DNA from: Cyrtodaria siliqua
Taxonomy: Eukaryota; Mollusca; Bivalvia; Adapedonta; Hiatellidae
DNA: 64,000 nt
Direction of reading: 5' to 3'
Assembly (NCBI GenBank): GCA_037043455.1
Contig: JAWPHD010011251.1
Coordinates: 21,636 to 85,635, forward strand
The position numbers and the translations under genes were made by a program. Positions 29,336 to 40,920 of this stretch are shown here, in pieces. Numbering within the stretch: position 1 is the first letter of the stretch; every line of letters begins with the position of its first letter. The notes beneath the pieces are model-generated. The model searched no databases. It had not been told where the DNA came from and saw only the letters and a list, made by a program, of their open reading frames with translations.

Positions 29336-29437
29336 AGGAGTTATGTAGACGTCAGCATATACTCGCTATATATACACTTCAATAGAAAAGCAAAGTAGCG
29401 AGCTGAACATGGGTCAAAGACTAAACAGCAATGCGTC

Positions 29438-29503
29438 GCAAGATGGTAGGGTCCATATCAAGATGGTAGGGTCCATAGCAAGATGGTAGAGTCTATTTGG
29501 ATT
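29438..29503. repeat. 20-bp unit, three copies
   Basis: CAAGATGGTAGGGTCCATAG three times in tandem, with the last copy slightly changed. Confidence 0.85.
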
Positions 29504-29894
29504 AAGTAGTCTAACAAATCTGGTTAAGTTTTAAATAGGACGAACTTTGAGTCGAGGCCGTCCCGCTTTGAACAGTAGAAAGAACAAAACATACATGCAT
29601 AATCACTTAAAGAAGACTAATTTCCTCGTCAACAGGTATATTACGGGTCGAGTTCATCCCATCGTAAACAATAGAAACCAGAAAATATACATGCATTGGT
29701 GTTATAATTAACACATAAAGAAAATTAGGTACAAAAGTCGAACAGAAAATGTATCATTCACAGAATATAGTTAATCAAAAAAAAAAAGAGAGAAATCGTC
29801 GAACACAATAAATACAAAACATAGTGTAGTCTCGGTTTTATTGAGTTTTTTTCATGAACGGTAGTGAAAAGTGCTTGCTACCGTTCACGCCCTC
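29504..29894. other. no gene; hairpin and a shared 35-bp motif
   Basis: GAACGGTAG and CTACCGTTC (29,856-29,888) form a hairpin. The motif TAGTCTCGGTTTTATTGAG, then TTCATGAAC (29,827-29,858), recurs at 29,130 and, reversed, at 32,514-32,545. Confidence 0.45.
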
Positions 29895-30300
29895 TAACCC
29901 CGCGTTGAGCAGAATTGAATTGAATTGAATTGAATGTTGTTTAACGCTTCATCAACACAGTATAGGTTATTAATAGCCGCCCCAGAGAGAGGGGAAGGAT
30001 ACATAGGAATCCGAGAACCGTGGCCTACTCTTATATCGAATAGATTCCTATGGTTCTTTAACGTGCTCGGAGGATAAACCGATACACGGGACCGCCCGGT
30101 TTACGTCCCCATCCGACGGACGAAGCTAAGAGAGTGCCTTGCCCAAGAACACACCGACGAAGCTCAGTACTATTGTACTATTGACATTTTATGACAATAG
30201 TACATAAATTGGAGCCATCCCGAAGATGGTATGCATATGACGGTGAAATGGAACATTCTATGCGGTATTTTCACACTAGTCCATGGCCAGCGGCGTATGG
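29895..30300 (+). repeat. interspersed repeat with GAATT microsatellite start
   Basis: (GAATT)n at 29,910-29,935, then AACGCTTCATCAACACAGTA, TTCTTTAACGTGCTCGG, GATACACGGGACCGCCCGGT, CATCCGACGGACGAAGC and CCTTGCCCAAG. I recognise these phrases as those of a repeat common in marine invertebrate genomes but cannot assign a class. CTATTGTACTATTGACA then TGACAATAGTAC (about 30,170-30,204) forms a short stem. Confidence 0.5.
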
Positions 30301-30787
30301 TCCCAGTTTCTAACAAAACAACAGACCAAAATACTAAATTAAAACGCAGGCTACATATCCTAAGGGTGATTAAACAATACTGAGAACCTTTAAAGGCTGG
30401 AGTAGTGGAACCACCTATTCGAAATTCAAGTAAGAAACCAAAAGTATTTGAGAATGTACCACCGACATCTGTAAGTATCGGGCTCAGCGATCACCAAAGA
30501 CACATACACACACAAATCATTAATTACAAGATAAATAATAGCAAAACATGTGACACCTCAAACATGTCAAACACAAAAAATTGACGATAGGAGTACCGCC
30601 TTGGAACAGTTGTAGTTCTAGGGTAAGTCAAACCTCGTTGTCATTCCACTTGCATGTTTTATGGCCACTACAGCTCATAAAGTACATGCAAAGAATTAAC
30701 AGTTCCGCATCCAAATGCACATTACCCTGAGAAACAAGTTTCTTACATACGGGATAATGTTATCCACGTTTTATATATACCCGAGCA
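30301..30787. other. no gene seen
   Basis: Spacer between two repeats; no coding signal. Confidence 0.45.
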
Positions 30788-31100
30788 TCTTTGTGTTTTA
30801 CTTGTATTGCCTATTAATGCTGCCTCGTTGGTAAAAGAATAGTTCATGGCGGGCATTCCTTTTTTTACACTGTCCCGTTTATTGGGTTGACAGTAGGGTA
30901 AGTGTGAGGTTTGGTGCACCTTAGAACCTGGTTTAAACCCCCAGCGGCATTTTTTGCCACTGACCGTTCCTAGACGGTAGCCCTATTGTCAACCCTTTTC
31001 TGTTTGTGATGTCTTATTTGGCCTTTTATTCATCACTATTTCTGTGTGTGTTTGTGGTTGACTGTCGTCCTTGAATGCTGCTTTTCCTGTTCGATTTTTA
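30788..31100 (+). repeat. dispersed repeat, copy 3, joined to the 41.8-kb family
   Basis: 30,788-30,995 matches copy 1 at 28,515. From 31,003 on, GTTTGTGATGTCTTATTTGG, GACTGTCGTCCTTGAATGCT and TTTCCTGTTCGA match 41,800-41,912. The two blocks may be parts of one longer element that is broken elsewhere. Confidence 0.6.
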
Positions 31101-31774
31101 TATCTATATTTACATTGGTGATGGAAAGCATCACACATCGGAAAAGATAAAAGTCACGCGCTGATATCAACAATGACAGTGGCATGACGTCATTGTGTAA
31201 AATGAGCTGAATACAAATGATATGCAAGAAAACGAATCAATCACGGGTAGCGAAATTCCAACCAACCCTCGGTATAACTGTTTTAATCGGAACCTCGGCA
31301 GATCTTCATCGGATAAACATGAAAGATTTGTAGAATGCATAACAGGTAAAATTGATGAAAAGTAATGCAAATATCCAAATATCATGAAACAGCGCATGAC
31401 AAGAACTTATTAATGGATGTATACTAAAAATGAAAATAAAAATAAACATCAATCAAGATAAGTACTGACTAGACGGCGCGGCACACATTTTTTATTATTA
31501 ATACAGTTTCTTGGTATTCGAAATATAATGTAATTTATTTATTCGAAACAAATGCTATGTATACAAGGGAAATAACTAAAACATTACTTATCCTTGGCTG
31601 TCCTCTAGCTTATTCATCTTTGAAGATGATTGTATAATATGAGAAAATCAATTTCAATGAAGGTGATTAATTCAAAAAGTACTGACAGAAAGCTTTCGTA
31701 AATTATGCGACACACACCTAATCATTCTTCTTTATGCAGTTATGAATTTTCATCCCGATAATGCCACTATTTTA
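31101..31774. other. no gene seen
   Basis: AT-rich spacer. A 76-codon frame on the minus strand (31,397-31,167) overlaps another in a different frame; neither is convincing. Confidence 0.4.
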
Positions 31775-32115
31775 ACCAATATTGCTACTACTACTACTAC
31801 CATTATCACTACTAATACTAATAGTAATTAGTCTAATAATATTACTTCTACCACTACAACATGTAATACTTCTACTATTACTTCTACTACAGATCTGCTG
31901 CTTCTGCTACTGCTACTGCTGCTGATACTGCTACTGCTTTTGCTACTGATACTGCTACCGTTGCTTCTGCTGTTGCTGTTACTGCTAATAATGATACTAC
32001 TACTTATACATCATCTACCACCACTACCATCATCCCCACTTATACCACTGCTTATGCTACTACTTATAATACTACTAATACTTCTATGTTACTGGTACTG
32101 GTTCTGCTACTGATA

Positions 32116-32156
<41 letters not shown>

Positions 32157-32510
32157 ATTATCACCACCATCTACACCATCACTTATACTACTACTCATAC
32201 AACTAATCAGCTAATAATTATGCACTACTAATACAATACTGCTTCTTCTGATGCCGTGCCGATAATGATTCTGGTAAATGCTACTACCATAACTACTACC
32301 GCCATAACTAGTACTTCTAGCACTGCTGCTATGTTACTGGTACTGGTTTTGCTACTGATATTGCTGCTGCTTCTACTGCTGCTGCTATTACCACCACCAT
32401 CCACCATCTACACCACCACTTATACTACTTCTTATACTACTAATACGTCTACACTACTAATACAATACTACTTCTGCTGATGCCGATACTGATTCTGCTA
32501 AATGCTAATG
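31775..32510. repeat. compound trinucleotide microsatellite (CTA/CTG)
   Basis: Over 700 bp of CTA, CTG, CTT, CCA and ATA triplets. An internal duplication of about 244 bp is visible: TATGTTACTGGTACTGG, then GCTACTGATATTGCTGCTGC, at 32,085 and again at 32,329. The longest pure run is (CTG) at 32,117-32,154. The plus-strand frame at 32,256-32,480 is a by-product. Confidence 0.93.
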
Positions 32511-33427
32511 TTCATGAACAGTCTCAATCAAACCGAGACTGCAATATTTCGCATGTATCGTGTTCGACCATACTCATACTCTTGGTAATGATAAAAATAT
32601 AGGTCAATATACATTTCGTGGTAGATCTGTTATTGACTATACTATTGCATCTGTCGACTGTTTTGAGTTAATAAAATTGTAATGATTTTTAAATTGCTGA
32701 CACGGACCATCTTTTCTCTGATGGCCATTCTATTTTACGATGGTCTTTTAAGAATAAGCCAAACAATTTTAAAATACAACTGGAACATAATGCTCATGAA
32801 AATTCAAATCCAACTAAGCGGAAACTAATTTTCTAAATAAAATTGATTCAACCCATTTACAAGAAATATTGCTAAATTACAAAACTACCCACAAACAGCA
32901 GATTCCATAAACCACATCACTGATGAAATAAGTTGTTATAGCTCTGCTAACAAAACACTACCAAAACAATCAACACGCTACAAACACTCAAATAACAGAC
33001 CGTGGTATGGCCCTAAATGCCATCGAATGCCATCAAGCAAGATAACATTATAATGACGCAAGTTTCAGGAAACTAGAAAACGGCACGAACAAAACTAGAT
33101 TAAATAACGCTAGGAAACAGTACAAACGCACCATGAATCTATCTATAAACCAGTATAAACACAATAAAACGAAAAAATTCAGACAGATACAATCCGCTAA
33201 CCCAAAGCAATACTGGAAGTTCCTGAATAGTAATAAATTTAAATCCAAAACAAAACAACAACAACAACATCCCTAAACAAACTATACGAATACTTCACAA
33301 ATGTAAACTCGACCCCGGAAATAGACCCAGACATAAAAACATACCTGATACACTATTAGAAAATGCAGAAGACAAATTATTATTAATCTATACATTATTA
33401 TTTCATCGAATACTATATGCCGGTTTC

Positions 33428-33784
33428 ATGTCAAATAGCTGGCTGGAAGGAACAATTGTTGCAGTATATAAAAACAAAGGTGACAAAAATGACCCAAGCA
33501 ACTCTAGACCAATAACACTACTAAGCTGTTTCGGGAAACTGTTTACCTCCATTCTAAACTCTAGACTAAATAACTTTCTCGCTGAATATGGATCACTTAA
33601 GGAAAATCAAGCGGGATTTCGAAAAGGATACTCATGTGCTGATCACATCTTTGCCCTTAATTCCCCCATTGAAATTCTTAAAAAAACAAGTTATTCTGTG
33701 CCCTTGTGGACTTCTCACAAGATTTTGGTAAAGTTTGGAGAACGGGTTTATGGCAAAAACTCTATCTACTTCTATAAATGGTAA
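33428..33784 (+). pseudogene. reverse transcriptase fingers/palm fragment of the LINE
   Basis: A 118-codon open piece of RT carrying the GDKNDPSNSRPITLLSCFGK motif and NQAGFRKGYS. After SPIEILKK the frame is lost: the DFxxAFD catalytic segment reads as DFSQDFGKVW only in another frame (about 33,708-33,738). Not functional. Confidence 0.75.
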
Positions 33785-33943
33785 ATGTTTTAAAGTTATA
33801 TACATTATATACCAAAATATTAAGTCCTGTGTGACCCAAGGAGGTGTAATCCCCACTTTTTTCCTTGTGAAACGGGTGTACGACAAGGAGAAAATTAATC
33901 CCCGGTTTTATTCTCAATCTTCTTAAATGATCAAGAATCACAT

Positions 33944-34573
33944 TTGCTAATAAGTGGTAGTCAAGGTATTGAAATAAACCATCAGGATGCCCACAATTGG
34001 CTCGAACTACTCATGTTATTATATGCAGATGACACAAAAATAATCTCATCCGAGTCCGCAATAGATCTTCTAAATAGCCTAACTGCCTTTCATGATTACA
34101 GTAATTTATGGAAGTTAAAGGTAAATATATCCAACACTCAAATTGTCATAGTTGGGCCAGAAACACAACCCGTTACTCTTTCGATATAGGCGGTATACAA
34201 ATAAATTGAAATTACTAACAAATACAAATATCCTGGAACCATTTGCAATAGCAATGGATCGTTTTTGTCAGCCAGAAAGCATGTTGTAGAGCAAGCAACT
34301 ATAGCACTAGATCTTTTGAATTTGAGAGTCAACAATTTTGATTTACCAATCGATCTAACTTTAAAACTATTTGATCATACTATTGTCCCCATCTTAACTT
34401 ATGGATCGGAGATATGTGGCTATGAAAACCATGATATTATAGAAAGAGTGCATAAATATTTCCTCAGGCAAATAACAAAATCTAGAAAAAATACTCCACT
34501 TTATATGCTATACAGCGAGTTAGGACGATATCCCATTTCTATAATCATTAAAAGCCGCATGCTGGGCTTTTAG
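33944..34573 (+). pseudogene. reverse transcriptase palm and thumb fragment of the LINE
   Basis: 33,944-34,189 carries the YADD catalytic box (LMLLYADDTKIISSESAIDL). 34,265-34,573 carries the thumb and connection (HVVEQATIALDLLNLRVNNF then LTYGSEICGYENHDIIERVH). A frameshift lies near 34,190-34,260. Confidence 0.75.
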
Positions 34574-35308
34574 AATAGAAGAATTACAGGTAAACAAAGT
34601 AAATACTCCCCCATGATCTACCAACTTATGTTAAACAATCAAAACCATGAATACAAATGGATTGCACATAATCAACGCATCCTAAACGCTATAGGGAGAA
34701 ACGACCTGTGGCAGCATCAATCCACAATACAACATAAATCTATCAGCAAAAACATTAAACGGATACTTATTGATCAATACAAACAGGAATGGAATCACCA
34801 GTTAACGCTATCTAACAAAAGGTTATCATATAGCATTTTTAAAAGAAAGCCCTGAAATCGAAAAATACTTCAAAGATTTACCAATTTTTCTTTGCAAAAT
34901 CGTTTTAGAGTCGCAAATGATCGATTCCCAATCGAGACTGGCAGATTGGATGGTACCCTGGTTCAATATCGAACATGTCATTTATGCACTAGTACCAAAA
35001 TTGCCGACGAGTTCCATTACTTGCACAAATGTAGTCATTGTAATATAACCAGGGAGATATTTATTGAGTCTCAATATTTAAATCCAAACTTGAATCTTCG
35101 ATAACATAAAACGTCACAATATTTAGATATTTTCTGAAAACATTTATTTTTTATCATTTTTTTATTATTTTTATTTTATTTTTTTCTATATTCAATATTG
35201 CGACGCTTTATCGTTGTAGAGTATTTCCCGTTTGCAAATTCAGAAATCTAAACCGGCAGTATTGCATGTTCTTCTCAGTAGCATCCAATATGTAAATGTT
35301 GTTAAAGG

Positions 35309-36157
35309 GTGTCAGACCGGTGAAAATCAGCCCATTGAACACAATGCAATATAGGCTATATTTGGAGATCAGTCACAAGTTCCACAACATTCGTACGCTA
35401 AAATACACGTTTATTCTGTGTATTAAACACATTTGGCTAGCAAACGGTCCCATATCTGGAAAAAAACACCGATTCAGTTTTTCAACATTTCGCGTCATTC
35501 ATTTACACTATGCGTATTTTGAAATAAACATCTGTCAAAACCACAACTCTACCTAACCTACGTGCTCATACTCTCCAAAGAAATAATCCTGACAAACACA
35601 GTAAAATACTTACTATTCATGACAACAGACATACTACTTTAACCTCAGGTTAGATTTAACAATGAAATAGAAACTAATCTTGGGAAAAACACATGCAAAC
35701 TAGAAACTTTGGATGCTTTCAAGGAACTATATCAGCACCCTACGAACCGGAAGTACTTCCTAACTGGTCTGACACTAATTTCCAGAAATTAGTTTTTATT
35801 TCATTGTTAAATCTAACCTGAGGTTAAAGTAGTATGTCTGTTGTCCTGAATAGTAAGTATTTTACTGTGTTTGTCAGGATTATTTCTTTGGAGAGTATAA
35901 GCACAGAGGTTAGGTAGAGATGTGGCTTTGACAGATGTTTATTTCAAAATACGCATAGTGAATGAATGACGCGAAATGTCTAAAAACTGAATCGGTGTTT
36001 TATTCCAGATAAATGGGACCGTTTGCTAGCCAAATGTGTTTAATACACAGAATAAAAGTGTATTTAAGCGAACGAATGTTGTGAAACTTACGACTGATCT
36101 CAAAATATAGCCTATACTGTATTGTGTTCAATGGGCTTATTTTCACCGGTCTGACAC
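35309..36157. mobile_element. 849-bp foldback element with 370-bp inverted arms
   Basis: The left arm (35,309-35,678) and right arm (35,787-36,157) are reverse complements with scattered mismatches. They start GTGTCAGACCGGTGAAAA and end TTTTCACCGGTCTGACAC with one base changed. The loop (35,679-35,786) is non-coding and repeats the terminal motif GGTCTGACAC at 35,765-35,774. No target duplication was identified. It fits a foldback or MITE-type DNA transposon. The 86-codon frame at 35,296 lies in the left arm and is not a gene. Confidence 0.85.
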
Positions 36158-36179
36158 TATATATAACGAAGCGTCTTGA

Positions 36180-36250
36180 TCACAAGTGTCTACCTTGAGT
36201 AGACACATCTCTTACATAAAGCACGTGTATAAAGCACGTGTATAACTCCC
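36180..36250. repeat. short hairpin and duplicated GCACGTGTATAA
   Basis: GTGTCTAC-CTTGA-GTAGACAC (36,187-36,207) is a perfect 8-bp stem. AAAGCACGTGTATAA occurs twice in tandem (36,217-36,245). Confidence 0.6.
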
Positions 36251-36259
36251 GAATTGCTC

Positions 36260-37940
36260 CGTTCTTGTTATAATCACAACAATGTGATACTCAAGTCTAA
36301 CACCCGTCAAAACAACACATTCCAAAACACACGTGTACTACTAAATAAGTTCCCCCGGTAATAAATTAGTATTTATTCTTTCGCACAAAGAAATGGAAAC
36401 TTTGGACAAATAATTACTACATGCCGTTCGATTACTGTATTCGTTTTTGTTTATTTATATGTTTCTGTTTATAATTTGTTCACCCTCTGTTTCATTATTT
36501 CCCATCTTTGTTCTCTCTGCCTATGTATATAACTATCCCTTATTCTCTATGATTCTGGGAATTCTTCACCAACTATGATAGAAGGGAGATAACAAGATGG
36601 GAAATAGAGGATTTCATTAAATGTCATAAGGATGACACATTTGTTCCCGCTGGAAGTAGTTCACTAGAAAATCACTAAAAGAAGGTAATATTAGTAGTAT
36701 AAGACGCGTACCGAATATATATCCTTTTTACGAAATACTGGTATATGTCTCTATTTAGACATGCAATTGTTTATATTATCATTGTGACTGCCCCACTACC
36801 CCACGCCCTATACCCCCTCCCCAATCCCGACCTTACAAATTGAAATATATTATTTAATTTAGTCGGTCATTAGTTTCACTGTTTAATAATGCTGTTTGTA
36901 TTGTATTTTATCACATAACGTCCCTTGTTAGCAGTGTCGAATACCCATTTAATAGCGAGCGCAAGCGAGCTCCTATGGTATCATGCAGGCGAAAAGTAAA
37001 CATACCAACCATCCTTTTGAAAAGTCTTGGGTCATTTACGGCAGTTTATGGGCGACTTCAACCGTAAAACAGCATATTTCGTTACGAAATTAACAAGACA
37101 AGCATTCGTAGAAATCATTAAGAATGGTGGTTTCCAAGCAGAATGAGTTGAAAAAATATTAAAAAACTTTCTCAAACCCATCCAAAAATGACAATGAAAT
37201 TGCATTTTTACCTATGTCGCCAAAACGGCCATTAACCGGAAGCTTGCCCAAAGTGTTACCTTGCGCGTTGTTCATTGGCGAAAATTCGTCAACACGTTTC
37301 ACAATATAATAAAAGTAGATGTCGTGTCGTAGAAATGTATATGTCTTGCTTACCGATTAGGATAAACAAATGATTTGGTTAAAAACTATTTTTCATTTGT
37401 TTATTTTCCCGTAAAACCATAAATGCAATCGGAATTCTTCGCAGATTTCCGTATTCGGTCGTCTACTATTGTAAGCCATTGACGGAAATCGACGAGGTTA
37501 TTCCGTGTTCATTCGTGTCAAACCCGAACAATCTGGCAATTTCCGGAAATGTTACGGAAATTATAATACAATGACAAGACGTCATTGATTTACGTTATCA
37601 TCGTATGTCGTCACATTATGACGTATGGTCTGTTAGTACAATTAGTGAGCAAGGTGCTTATTACCGATCCATCTTTCTTTTTCTTTCTTTCTTTCTTCCA
37701 ATACTATTGACGTATTATACACATACATATGATTATCACAGTTTCGTTTCTGTGGATGAGTTTACCTGCAGGTTTTTTTATGATAACCACAGAAGTTCAG
37801 CGAGATTTTTAACCTGAATAGGGTATGTCTCTCCCTGCACAGGAGACCAACGGCTTTACGGAAGAATGACATACTTTCACAGTAACTTTAAATATCTTAC
37901 ACGAATAGTTCTAGATCTAAGGGAATGCGTTATCAATTCT
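36260..37940. other. no gene seen
   Basis: Spacer with small simple repeats: GAGCGCAAGCGAGC (36,956) and (CTTT)n (37,672-37,695). No open frame looks coding. There is a slightly GC-richer stretch at 37,210-37,560 with nothing recognised in it. Confidence 0.45.
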
Positions 37941-37944
37941 CGAG

Positions 37945-38020
37945 ACGTGAACCTCCGGGAGTCGAACGCCAGACTTCTATATCCAGAGGCAAGTAAGCTA
38001 ACCACTCTGTCATCGCATCT
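37945..38020 (-). repeat. tRNA-like SINE head or tRNA pseudogene
   Basis: The minus strand reads GATGACAGAGTGGTTAGCTT (A-box region), ACTTGCCTCTGGAT, then GCGTTCGACTCCCGGAGG (B-box region). A- and B-box spacing is tRNA-like. The acceptor stem does not close cleanly, so a SINE head or pseudogene is preferred over a working tRNA. Confidence 0.55.
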
Positions 38021-38261
38021 TTTTTTACCGCACAGTAACTTTATGGTCCATTATGAAAAAAATTACTAGTATTTAGAACAACACCAGGCTAGAGTGACTA
38101 AACGATGGTTAGGCCCAAGATGTTACTCACACTGACAGGGGTAGGAACAGCCTCCTTCCCGAGATCCCAATAATTTGACTGGCGTGTTTAGGTAGGGGAA
38201 GTTCAAAAGGTATGTTTACCTTATGTTGCATATTTTGGGGCGCTTCGACCTTTTATCCAAA

Positions 38262-38408
38262 AATTGTTTCAATGAGTTGGGCAAACCGAAATTAAGACAT
38301 TCTGAAACTATTGAGGCTAACTGAAGTTATATTTGAGATTTTTTTATTTTTTTGCTGTCCCAGCAACACGGCAGATGTACACCCGAAAGAGGCTAATGCA
38401 TGATGTAG
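38262..38408 (+). repeat. dispersed repeat copy (donor of the 95-bp identity)
   Basis: 38,314-38,408 is identical over 95 bp to 39,881-39,975, including two T7 runs. The left part (TTGTTTCAATGAG..AAATTAAGACATTCTGAAA) matches 19,835-19,870. Confidence 0.85.
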
Positions 38409-38679
38409 ACAGATAGATAGGAATTTACATACAAAAAGCCTCATCTGAACTGATGGCTGTAAAATATTTATTTTTTAACCGATTTTCCAAACTAAGGTGT
38501 TTTATTTACCACTAACATTGCCAGTTCCAATTATATATAATGTATTTACATTTTGTTAAAATTACTCACTCACATAGCTGAAAAACCTTTAGCTTAAACA
38601 AACGCCCGAAATAATAGCAAATTTGTCGGGTTTAGACTCCAACATAATGTACAGAATTTGTATTTTTTTTATTTTTGGC

Positions 38680-38703
38680 TGGATTGCGTAGCAAATCCAG
38701 GCT
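38680..38703. repeat. short hairpin
   Basis: GGATTGCG-TAG-CAAATCC with flanking GCT/AGGC is a near-perfect stem. A pyrimidine-rich CCGTCCGTCCGTC run follows at 38,740. I recall this combination as a common molluscan repeat start; the rest (to about 38,965) is unassigned. Confidence 0.5.
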
Positions 38704-38965
38704 TACAGTTTGGCGATTTCCATGTGTCTTTCCGTCTATCCGTCCGTCCGTCTACGAGTTTTGAAGTTTTCATTAAAGTTTTTGTTTTTTCCTCATTTCT
38801 CAAAAATGAATTGTCGAATAGCTTTGAAACTTGACACTTGTTCAACATCATTACAAATGTTATATGAAAATAACCCTAACTATGTCATGTATTTTACCTG
38901 GACTACCCCACTTTTCACAAAGATTTTTCACTTAAAATGTTAAATTCGCAAGCCGGCTTTTGCGC

Positions 38966-39684
38966 CACTATTGGTGCTCCAACCCCCTTTTTTTTTGTTA
39001 CTTTTAACAAAGTTTGAGGTTTTCACTGGACCCCCATATAAATGAAACGTTCCTATGCCAGTGTACCTGTAACCGGTCATCCGCTTTGGTCTGATGCTAC
39101 GGAGTAGGCCCTAGTTCAAATTTGAAGGTGATGAAAACTTTACCTGTCTTCTGCTTCAATCGATCTATGCTTTTCTCTGTCCTATCATTTCACTATTTTT
39201 GTTTTTCTACCACCGACAGAAACATTAGGGTCAAATAGGACACTCAGTTTCTTAAAATGTAGATGTAGAAACTAGTAAGTATCTTGAGCACAGCTAGTGC
39301 TAAACGTCAAGAAGAGTGAAACAAACCAACGTCTTTTCTACATAGCACTGATGAATTTGGTGCATTTTCAGAATATATTGATGAAAAACGTCGGACCCGG
39401 TGTCCTCAACCCCCAGACATACTCAACTAAATATTGAACTAATATTCTGAAAATGGACCACCATTTATTAAATGTCAAGTAGAAAACAACAAATTCCTAT
39501 GTTTTAAAATCATTGTACTTTTCTCAAACATACATCATCATAATGATTAGACAATATTCAAATAAAAAAAAACTTAAATCATATATATACATTTTTCGTA
39601 ATGACATAACGTTGAAACCGTAATTACATGTTGTTCGGCAAAAAAGTATACGCGTGAATCACGGTTTATGTATATATAGCTTAC
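38966..39684. other. no gene seen
   Basis: AT-rich spacer, downstream (on the minus strand) of the exon candidate at 39,799-39,685. Confidence 0.4.
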
Positions 39685-39799
39685 ATACACTGATGTAGTA
39701 GCAGCTTTTATGACGGTTGGTGATTCAGCCAATGTCGATCCAGACTGGATCATGACTAGATAGCCGTTCGAAGTTCGTTCCATGCCATATCTGTCCTGT
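39685..39799 (-). CDS. candidate internal exon of an unknown gene
   Basis: On the minus strand an acceptor (AATTTCAATTCGTTCCCAG, AG at 39,801-39,800) and donor (GTAAGC, GT at 39,684-39,683) enclose 115 nt. One frame is open throughout: QDRYGMERTSNGYLVMIQSG, then STLAESPTVIKAATTSVY. It enters in phase 2 and leaves in phase 0. The residues are of balanced composition, unlike the low-complexity frames around it, and the codons are more GC-rich than the flanks. No family recognised. It is isolated between repeats, so it is either an exon of a long-intron gene reaching beyond this region or a transduced fragment. Confidence 0.33.
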
Positions 39800-39830
39800 C
39801 TGGGAACGAATTGAAATTTGACCGAAGCAT

Positions 39831-39975
39831 TGTGGTGTACTGGTTAGAGCGTCTGCCTTGCATTCGGGAGGTTAAAATGAAGGCTAACTGAAGTTATATT
39901 TGAGATTTTTTTATTTTTTTGCTGTCCCAGCAACACGGCAGATGTACACCCGAAAGAGGCTAATGCATGATGTAG
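39831..39975 (+). repeat. chimera of a tRNA-like SINE head and the 38.3-kb repeat
   Basis: 39,831-39,874 (GTGGTGTACTGGTTAGAGCG, then TCTGCCTTGCATTCGGGAGG) is a tRNA-like head that stops before a B box. At 39,881 it switches to 95 bp identical to 38,314-38,408. Confidence 0.75.
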
Positions 39976-40252
39976 GCTAATAGTCTCCAGATACTCCAGA
40001 ACCTGACGAGCAAATAATGGGTAGTGCTACGACTGATTAACCAGTGTCAGAATAATGTGACTGTGGGTATCATGTCTACTACGGTGTGGTATTCCATGTG
40101 TCAGCACTATAAAGAAACCATTGAGTTCGCTGCTTCAAGTAGACATATCATCACATCACACACAAACACACAGATAAAAGTCCAGACTCAATTGTGCCTA
40201 TAATCGTCGGGTACGACGCCTGTCGTAGGCGGACGGATTATAATCCTTAGAA

Positions 40253-40254
<2 letters not shown>

Positions 40255-40284
<30 letters not shown>
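40255..40284. repeat. (AC)15 microsatellite
   Basis: An uninterrupted AC dinucleotide run. Confidence 0.97.
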
Positions 40285-40286
<2 letters not shown>

Positions 40287-40354
40287 ATTGAAATTTGTTG
40301 GGGGTGGGATGTCACGATTCATAAGACACGTACAGGTAGACTTGCACCAGACGT

Positions 40355-40421
40355 GAGAATCAGGGCTCTTATGGTGGTATGTACCTACCATGGTATACAC
40401 GCCATAAGAGCTATGATTCTC
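40355..40421. repeat. inverted repeat, 20-bp arms
   Basis: Left arm GAGAATCAGGGCTCTTATGG (40,355-40,374); the right arm (40,402-40,421) is its complement with two mismatches. The loop holds the palindrome TACCATGGTA. AGACTTGCAC flanks it on both sides as a direct repeat (40,339 and 40,435). Confidence 0.75.
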
Positions 40422-40444
40422 GGATTCTCGCAGCTAGACTTGCA

Positions 40445-40920
40445 CATACCGGTGCATACATACGCAGCGGCACAATCAAACATGAACTGTGCTCGCCCTA
40501 TAGGTTTAACCTATTTCATATTATTCTATTGTATTACACGCGTGTTATACAACCTGGAACGATTTTGATTGGTTGAGTTAAATCTGTAACACTACGCAAG
40601 TTTATGAACTGAAACTATTTTATTTATTACAAATTCACCCAGATCTGAGTCATAAACTTACTATTTGTGACAGCTTATAAAAATAATGTACGTTATACAA
40701 AACATTGTTGTTGGTTTGTTAAAAAGTTGGCGTATTCCTGCTTTTTTGTAAAGAGGTAAAACACGAACTCTTTTATACACAACGTCATGTGTGAGACGCG
40801 ACGTTACGACGTCACATATTTTATGACGTTTTGGCGCTAAAGTGTGTCTGACGTCGTGGCGGTTCTATGTCCATCTGAATTATTTTTTACTAATTTGATT
40901 GCAATGTAATGTGATAAAAA
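40445..40920. other. no gene seen
   Basis: Spacer; a patch at 40,780-40,860 is rich in ACGTC/GACGT motifs (five copies), perhaps worn repeat. Confidence 0.4.

Larger units (their letters stand above)
32555..35170 (+). mobile_element. LINE (non-LTR retrotransposon), broken and 5'-truncated
   Basis: In order on the plus strand: the end of the endonuclease domain (NIGQYTFRGRSVIDYTIAS, 32,584-32,682), a basic linker, RT motifs (EGTIVAVYKNKGDKNDPSNS then RPITLLS, 33,449-33,530; NQAGFRKGYSCADHIFA, 33,605-33,655), the catalytic YADD box (LLYADDTKIISSE, about 34,018-34,056), the thumb (ILTYGSEICGYENHD, 34,390 on), and a C-terminal CHLC..DEFHYLHKC finger (34,977-35,040). Several frameshifts and stops separate the parts. 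It begins directly after the trinucleotide microsatellite. The same family as 58,959-60,930 and the 18,541-19,230 fragment. Confidence 0.85.

Noticed and set aside
32256..32480. 74-codon Leu/Thr-rich frame
   Set aside because: Pure product of the trinucleotide microsatellite.
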